From the NCBI GenBank assembly GCA_026168455.1, contig CM047426.1, positions 32,609,058 through 32,673,057 of the forward strand: a stretch of 64,000 bases of DNA, given 5' to 3'. Below the pieces are notes generated by a model. The model did no database searches, was not told the DNA's origin, and saw only the letters and a list, made by a program, of their open reading frames with translations. This DNA comes from Theocolax elegans (lineage: Eukaryota; Arthropoda; Insecta; Hymenoptera; Cerocephalidae). A program made the position numbers and the translations under genes. How positions within the stretch are numbered: position 1 is the stretch's first letter; every line of letters starts with the position of its first letter. Below, one piece after another: positions 63,546 through 64,000 of this stretch.

Positions 63546-64000
63546 ATGTATCGATACATTATCCTACTTGGTGTTGTTGTCACCGCCCAAGCTTCGTTGT
63601 ACAACATGGCACATATGAAGGTAAATTAACTTACCAAGTTATTACAAATTCTTTAATAAAATAAAATTTCAAGCTTCGATATACTTACCGTAAGAATGAA
63701 AATATAACTTTCAAACAATTCTTACTTGTTATTCATAGATGATGAAATATAAAGAACATACTACAGTACTCTATTAATTCTTTAAATGTTTGAAATATCA
63801 TCGTTGAATATAATTATTCTTTGGTACAATTAAGCTAAACATTACATATACACTATGAAAAGCGTACTAAAATAAGAATAATCAATTTTCTAGCCGGACC
63901 ATTTTGTAAGTAACATGTTATTACGCGATATACTTGAACGCATGGGCAATGAGCTTGCAGATAGAGATACCTATTTAGACAATGCCGATTCTTCTGCTGT
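63546..64000 (+). CDS. Secreted small protein or peptide precursor, 5' part only
   Basis: The ATG at 63546 opens MYRYIILLGVVVTAQASLYN, a signal peptide with a likely A-x-A cleavage after residue 16. The exon ends at 63620 (AAG|GTAAAT) in phase 0. The second exon starts at 63894 after TTTTCTAG and stays open to the window edge. It is helical and acidic, with MLLRDILERMGNELADRD and DTYLDN. This layout fits a neuropeptide or other small secreted precursor, but no mature peptide, dibasic site or Cys framework is visible before the sequence ends. A strong cryptic donor (TTTT|GTAAGT) lies at 63906 inside exon 2. Confidence 0.65.

Noticed and set aside
1..64000. CRISPR array, prokaryotic operon or integrated viral genome
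   Set aside because: Repeats are long duplications and palindromes, not short spaced repeats. Genes have spliceosomal introns, and no capsid, polymerase or integrase frame was found.

Overview
This is eukaryotic nuclear DNA, almost certainly from an insect. It is strongly AT-rich, with small AT-rich introns, consensus GT-AG splice sites and a few CpG-rich promoter-like islands. The neuronal vesicular glutamate transporter and the arthropod-type lipase fit an insect; Hymenoptera is my best guess from composition and transporter sequence, but this is inference. All genes are split, so I rebuilt them exon by exon from splice sites and codon phase.

Layout. (1) 1-23.8 kb: one minus-strand secreted lipase gene of the pancreatic-lipase family (7 coding exons, 352 residues, intact Ser-Asp-His triad, short lid). 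Its TATA/initiator promoter lies at about 20.1 kb and its stop codon at 2927. The locus is broken up by local direct duplications (1-2.4, 3.9-10.8, 14.0-19.1 and 19.0-23.5 kb). These add extra copies of exons 1-5 and of the promoter. A 1.65-kb palindromic foldback element sits in intron 2, and a second palindrome with tRNA-like arms lies upstream. Many differences between copies are one-base homopolymer indels and the copied exons cannot be joined in frame, so haplotype stacking or gap-filling error is as likely as real duplication. (2) 23.8-32.0 kb: AT-rich intergenic DNA with no gene I can support. (3) 32.0-39.9 kb, with a candidate non-coding first exon in a CpG-rich island at 45.3-45.5 kb: the complete vesicular glutamate transporter gene VGlut, minus strand, 7 coding exons, 667 residues, with a Pro/Gln/Tyr-rich tail. 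A 282-bp piggyBac-like MITE with perfect TTAA duplications sits in its large second coding intron. (4) 45.5-51.1 kb: intergenic, with islands of higher GC that may be regulatory. (5) 51.1-55.0 kb: an unrecognised minus-strand gene for a 946-residue Cys-rich protein with an array of TNT motifs resembling dynein light chain (LC8) ligands. Head to head with it on the plus strand (55.2-56.4 kb) is a small gene with a 22-nt microexon and possibly a start codon split by an intron. (6) 56.4-62.9 kb: intergenic; a tandem CACGTG E-box pair stands out. (7) 62.9-64.0 kb: the 5' end of a plus-strand gene for a short secreted protein, possibly a peptide precursor, cut by the window edge.

The genes do not form a pathway: lipase acts in digestion or lipid metabolism, VGlut in glutamatergic neurons, and the other three are unassigned. 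I found no new defence or mobile system. The most unusual items are the layered duplication/palindrome structure of the lipase locus, the TNT-motif protein and the microexon gene.
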